Shown in pieces: positions 60,241 through 64,000 of a stretch of 64,000 bases of DNA. The DNA lies in contig CP099841.1 in NCBI GenBank assembly GCA_030062745.1, positions 24,307,398-24,371,397 of the forward strand, in the 5' to 3' direction. The position numbers and the translations under genes are program-made. This DNA comes from Capitulum mitella (Eukaryota; Arthropoda; Thecostraca; Pollicipedomorpha; Pollicipedidae). The notes below the pieces were generated by a model. It ran no database searches, was not told the DNA's origin, and saw only the letters and a program-made list of their open reading frames with translations. Each line of letters starts with the position of its first letter. Positions within the stretch are counted from its first letter, which is position 1.

Positions 60241-60603
60241 ATGCCAATTTCGAATTTACTTCCGGTAAACAATTCGCTTATAGAAATGGGTCCTGCAGCT
60301 CACTTTACACTTCTTGAAATTTCCCCCGTATTTCATTGTTCCTGGAACTGCAGCACAGATATTAAATTAACCGACCATTTTTGAGGCCGTCGACATTTTC
60401 TTTCTTTTCACCGTCAGTTCTTTCTCGTGACATTTTGCTCACCACTGTTGCCCTTTACCCCGACACCTCTTCATCTGCCTTCCAGTCTGCCCCGCCCCGC
60501 GCCGTCCCGCCGGCTTGCCGCCGTGTCGCTGACGACGTGTACTGACGGGCCCGCTGACGGCGTGTACTGACGAGCCCGCTGACGGCGTGCGCTCCGGTTG
60601 CAG

Positions 60604-60718
60604 GGCCGCCAGCCGCGGCCACGCTCGCCGGACGCTGGCCGCCGGCCAAACCAGCTGCCGCTGCGCGACGACGCCGGCCGGCCGCCGCTCGCTAGACGAC
60701 GCAACGGCAGCGCCGACG
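60604..60718 (+). CDS. probable penultimate exon of the unrecognised gene
   Basis: The acceptor GCTCCGGTTGCAG and donor GACG|GTCAGT bound 115 nt, phase 0 to phase 1. The peptide is arginine-, proline- and glycine-rich (GRQPRPRSPDAGRRPN then LPLRDDAGRPPLARRR). It lies in CpG-dense DNA, where open frames are cheap, and its pyrimidine tract is poor. Its support is that it supplies exactly the phase needed to enter the next exon in its only long open frame. Skipping it would end the protein after nine more residues. Confidence 0.35.
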
Positions 60719-60855
60719 GTCAGTCACGTGACGCCGGCCGTCAGCTGACGCCGCCGCCCGGCCGTCGGCCAGGGAGGAGGGGTGACCTCCGGACGCGTTC
60801 GCATGGCTGGTGATGGCGCCGATTTAGTCGGGCCCGTTGATGGGTTTCCTTGCAG

Positions 60856-61157
60856 GGTCGATACACATCGCGGGCGTGTCGGTAGATGACGCTCGGTGCC
60901 GGAATCGTTATGGTGTGCTGTTATTTAACGGACCGTCGTCCTGGATCCTCATTAAAAAAGGTTCGTTGAGGTTGATCCTCATTCCGTTATTTTTATCTCA
61001 GCCATGCGGTGACCGATTAAGGTTTTCTGCATTCCCCTATACGTCTCCGGACCTCCCCAGTGCCTCTGCTCCATCGCGAATAGAAGAATTGTTCCTATTC
61101 GATGTACGGAGCCTATTACCCACCCACTTACAACAAAGTCCTGACAAAATATTATAG
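60856..61157 (+). CDS. probable terminal exon of the unrecognised gene
   Basis: A good acceptor (GATGGGTTTCCTTGCAG) precedes two bases that complete the codon begun at 60718. About 99 codons then follow to a TAG at 61155-61157. The peptide begins SIHIAGVSVDDARCRNRYG and is less biased than the previous exon. From 57621 the five exons total 840 nt, 280 codons including the stop. A polyadenylation signal follows 150 nt downstream. I see no domain. Confidence 0.4.
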
Positions 61158-61305
61158 CAAATGGATCTTCCATTTAGCGGGCACTTTGTGTATCATTACG
61201 TTCGTGGGAACACGAAGCCATTATCCGCGGCGCTGATGCTGACATTGGCGAAAATAGGACATGAGCGCCATTGTTTCGGAACCACGTTTTTGAGTCTCCC
61301 AGGCT

Positions 61306-61315
61306 AATAAATAAA
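61306..61315 (+). terminator. polyadenylation signal AATAAATAAA
   Basis: Two overlapping AATAAA hexamers about 150 nt after the TAG at 61157, a usual 3' UTR distance. GT-rich sequence follows (TCGGTTGTTTTTAATAAAAT at about 61331). In AT-rich DNA the hexamer is common, so the support comes from its position. Confidence 0.45.
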
Positions 61316-64000
61316 GTGAAATGCAAAGCGTCGGTTGTTTTTAATAAAATTATATGTTTTGGTGTATGCAAAATAATAGCAATAGAGGTAAAACCTTGAT
61401 TTTGTATGGATGCATTCGTATTGGCTGTCGGAGGAATTTAACACTGACATGTCTTCTGAATATTGCACACAATGTGCATGCGTTAAAAATATAAAAATGT
61501 TGCAGAAATGACGTGAAAAACCTTCCATTTATCCCGTCTTTTTTTCGTATTATGCAGCGCAGTAGCATAAGATGGTTTTCCGCCCATGACCAAGATTATT
61601 TAACTATTTTTCGTAAAGCGTTTCGACTGCAGTCATAAAAGTTAACACCGAAAAGTAAGCAGGGGCAATTAGGTACCAATCTCAAAGTTGCCAGAGCTGA
61701 TTTGACCGAATTTTCTTATTTAAGAAAAGATTAAGAAAAGAACGGGGAATGACATTTAATTCTTTTCGACTTTTATACGCACTGGGTAGCAATACGAAGA
61801 ACTTCCCTGATCGCAAAACCCAGTAATCCTTATCAGGAGAGAAAAGCAAGTTTGGGTTCAGTTCGGTTGTCTTCATCTGTTGAATATTTGGAACGATTTC
61901 TGGCTGGTCTCACCACCTTGGCGTATTCTTTTGCATTCCTCACTACAGTTCCGAAACGGCGGGAACCCAGTCCACAGAAACATGGCCGTCTGTTCAAAGG
62001 AATTGCAGAGCCGTGCAGTCAAAAGCAACGTGTCTTCTTCGCGCCGGGTTTGTTCGTCAAACGACGCGAGCCGACGGCGCCGTCGCAAGAGTGGTGAAAT
62101 CGCGTCGTCTCGGAACGCTTCCCGTCGGAGCGGGGTTCATCAGCTGAACCATTCACCTGGGAGCGAGTGCTGTATGCATTGCGCCAGCCGGCTCCCGTTG
62201 GACGACCCGCGACGCCGGGGCCAATTTCCTCGGCGCCCACAGCTGCTGCAAGTCGCTGGAATATTCCCTCCAGAGTGTAGTCGAACCGGATGGGATCTGA
62301 GATATGACGCCGGGCGAGATGTCTGCTTCTCATGTGTTTAGCAGCCCACAGGGGTGGTGCGGCGACGGTCTTTCCATCTTGGCGCTGGCCCTACCAACTT
62401 CGGGCAGTTTCAGTATGAGTTCTATGGTCGTGCAGGGGAAGAAACTGACCAAAAATGATTCTACGCCTGCCAACACTGAAAATGTTCCTAGACCGATACT
62501 TCTTAGCCCGTGCCAAAGCTGTTCCGGTAACCTTCATTATTCTGGCAGATTGCTTTTTGTAAAAGCACCTTTCATTTGTCTAGGAAGATTGCAGAAAACC
62601 AGGCCTGAACACAGTTGTGCCAAAGAAATCATTGTGGCAAGGTTACTTTAATGATAAAAGGTTTTCGTTCTTTTGTTCACATCAGGCGTGTTCATTCCTG
62701 CGCTACTTTTTGGCCGGTATGATCTTAAACCATCTCAAAGGGTCGGATGATACATTTAGATACACATTGGGCAGCTGATGTGATGGCCCTACTAACTGGA
62801 TAGCCAGCTTTAAAATAGAACATCACCTCAAAACGGCTTTAGCCCTAACAACTTTCAAAGTGGTCCTGCATTAATGTAACGCTTGTGAGATGAGCAGCAT
62901 GATGAATGTTTCCTGGCATGGACAACAGTCCGGAAAATCTGGACAAGTTCGTTGATTTTGTTGTGAGGACATCACAACCTTGCGACAACTTCCAAACGAG
63001 AAAAAATAGGACTTGCGAAAATAATGATTATTTCGACCAGAACACAGATGTATTAAAACTGTGATGGCGTCATAAAGAAAATTTTCAAGCCGGCACTGAC
63101 TGGGACATTTCGCCACCTTCTGTTGGCTGGGGGAGGGAGTTAAACGCTCCCTGTCTTTCTCAGCAACCAATCGTCTGAACAGGCTGCTTCGAACGCCAAT
63201 AGAAAGCGCGGAATCTTGCCGTCTGGTCTCATATATATTTTTTTATTTATGGGTCACTGATGACGTCACAGATCAGGCCACACACAAAAAGTGGCCATTT
63301 TCTCCAGAGTCACCCAGTCACAATGAAAAACAGCCTGAGACTGAAGTCTGCGTGCCATTGTGCTTCTAGAAGTTTAATCTCATATTCTTAAAGTCACCTG
63401 ACCCAAGGTTATGCAAGGTCAAGGTCACAGATCTGGTCAAATTTGGCCTCCGTTACGACTTGTCATGCGATGCATGTTTCCTGCACAGTTTGACATGGAG
63501 ATTCTAAAAAAAGACCCTTTCAGAGAGTCTGGGGCGCAAAAAAAAACGTTGACATGAACCCAATTATCGTGGACATGCAACACTGCGACATTTTGTAGTT
63601 TCAAACTTGGAGTACCATGAACAGGCAAACGACGTCCGTCTGACATCTCTGGATGACCTTACAAGCCAGTTTGTCCATGTTGCACATTTCCACGGAATGT
63701 TGCTCAATATTGAAAAGGCTGATATCTCAACACCAGTCATCCACGTCAAACAGATGCCACCAGTCTACTCGCTAAGCTGAAATCTGCTTAAAACCACCAA
63801 AGGTCAGATTACAAAGAAATATTGCAACGTTGCAAGAAACGCTGTACGTGCAATGTACCGCAAAAAACTGATTATCTGATCTTACCCAAAAATCAGTTTA
63901 TGCACCTCCTTTTCATAAATGTGTTCTCGTTTGACTCGAAAAGAGAAAAATACGCATTTGGCCTAGGACAACCTAGCATAAAATCAGGAATTTTGAATTG
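61316..64000. other. no supported gene to the window end
   Basis: A moderately CpG-rich patch at 61950-62300 holds opposed frames of 81-153 codons without motif. AGGTCAAGGTCAC at about 63417 is a directly abutting pair of half sites like those in the MITEs, followed by GATCTGGTCA. I found no element ends here. Confidence 0.4.

Noticed and set aside
1-64000. CRISPR array, prokaryotic operon or phage-type system
   Set aside because: No regularly spaced direct repeats with unique spacers, no dense same-strand gene runs and no Shine-Dalgarno pattern; the window is eukaryotic.

Overview
This window is non-coding-rich DNA from an animal, most likely an invertebrate. There is no dense run of reading frames, operon or ribosome-binding-site pattern. 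It contains GT-AG introns, a tRNA-headed SINE, decayed LINE, mariner and hAT copies, long microsatellites and islands of CpG-dense DNA in an AT-leaning background. An arthropod or other marine invertebrate would fit, but I cannot name the species and treat that as inference.

Gene content is sparse. The only protein-coding locus I can support is at the right end on the plus strand (about 55.5-61.3 kb). Five or six short exons have matching splice phases throughout (204 + 161 + 58 + 115 + 302 nt from 57621, exactly 280 codons including the stop), with an AATAAA signal about 150 nt after the stop. The product is a charged, probably nuclear protein that I do not recognise. The first three core exons are better supported than the last two, and the 5' end is not found.

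Most of the rest is mobile-element debris. The dominant family is a TTAA-flanked, piggyBac-type non-autonomous element of about 1.2 kb whose ends read CCCTATTCCCGG. Near-complete copies lie at 11645-12850 and 36107-37323. Diverged or broken copies lie at 3757-5232, 7837-8816, 20599-21787, 30871-31930, 41849-43117 and 48400-48531. The copy at 36107 sits inside a tRNA-derived SINE, and a second SINE copy at 45119 gives the matching empty site. The two near-complete copies carry identical ordered arrays of TGACCT (nuclear-receptor half-site) repeats.

Other elements are a LINE reverse transcriptase remnant (2055-3430, minus), a LINE 3' tail (40378-40620, minus), a dead mariner-like element with both ends (15709-17044), a dead hAT transposase C-terminus (17401-17977), and a short inverted-repeat element (47654-47932). 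Several near-perfect hairpins with 3-5 nt loops or slightly larger ones are scattered from 3.9 to 21.6 kb.

GC-rich, CpG-dense blocks of 0.3-1.2 kb recur every few kb, and four of them hold degenerate minisatellites (30, 38, 40 and 70 bp units). They give long open frames on both strands that I read as compositional artefacts. Stretches not listed as features show nothing I can assign.
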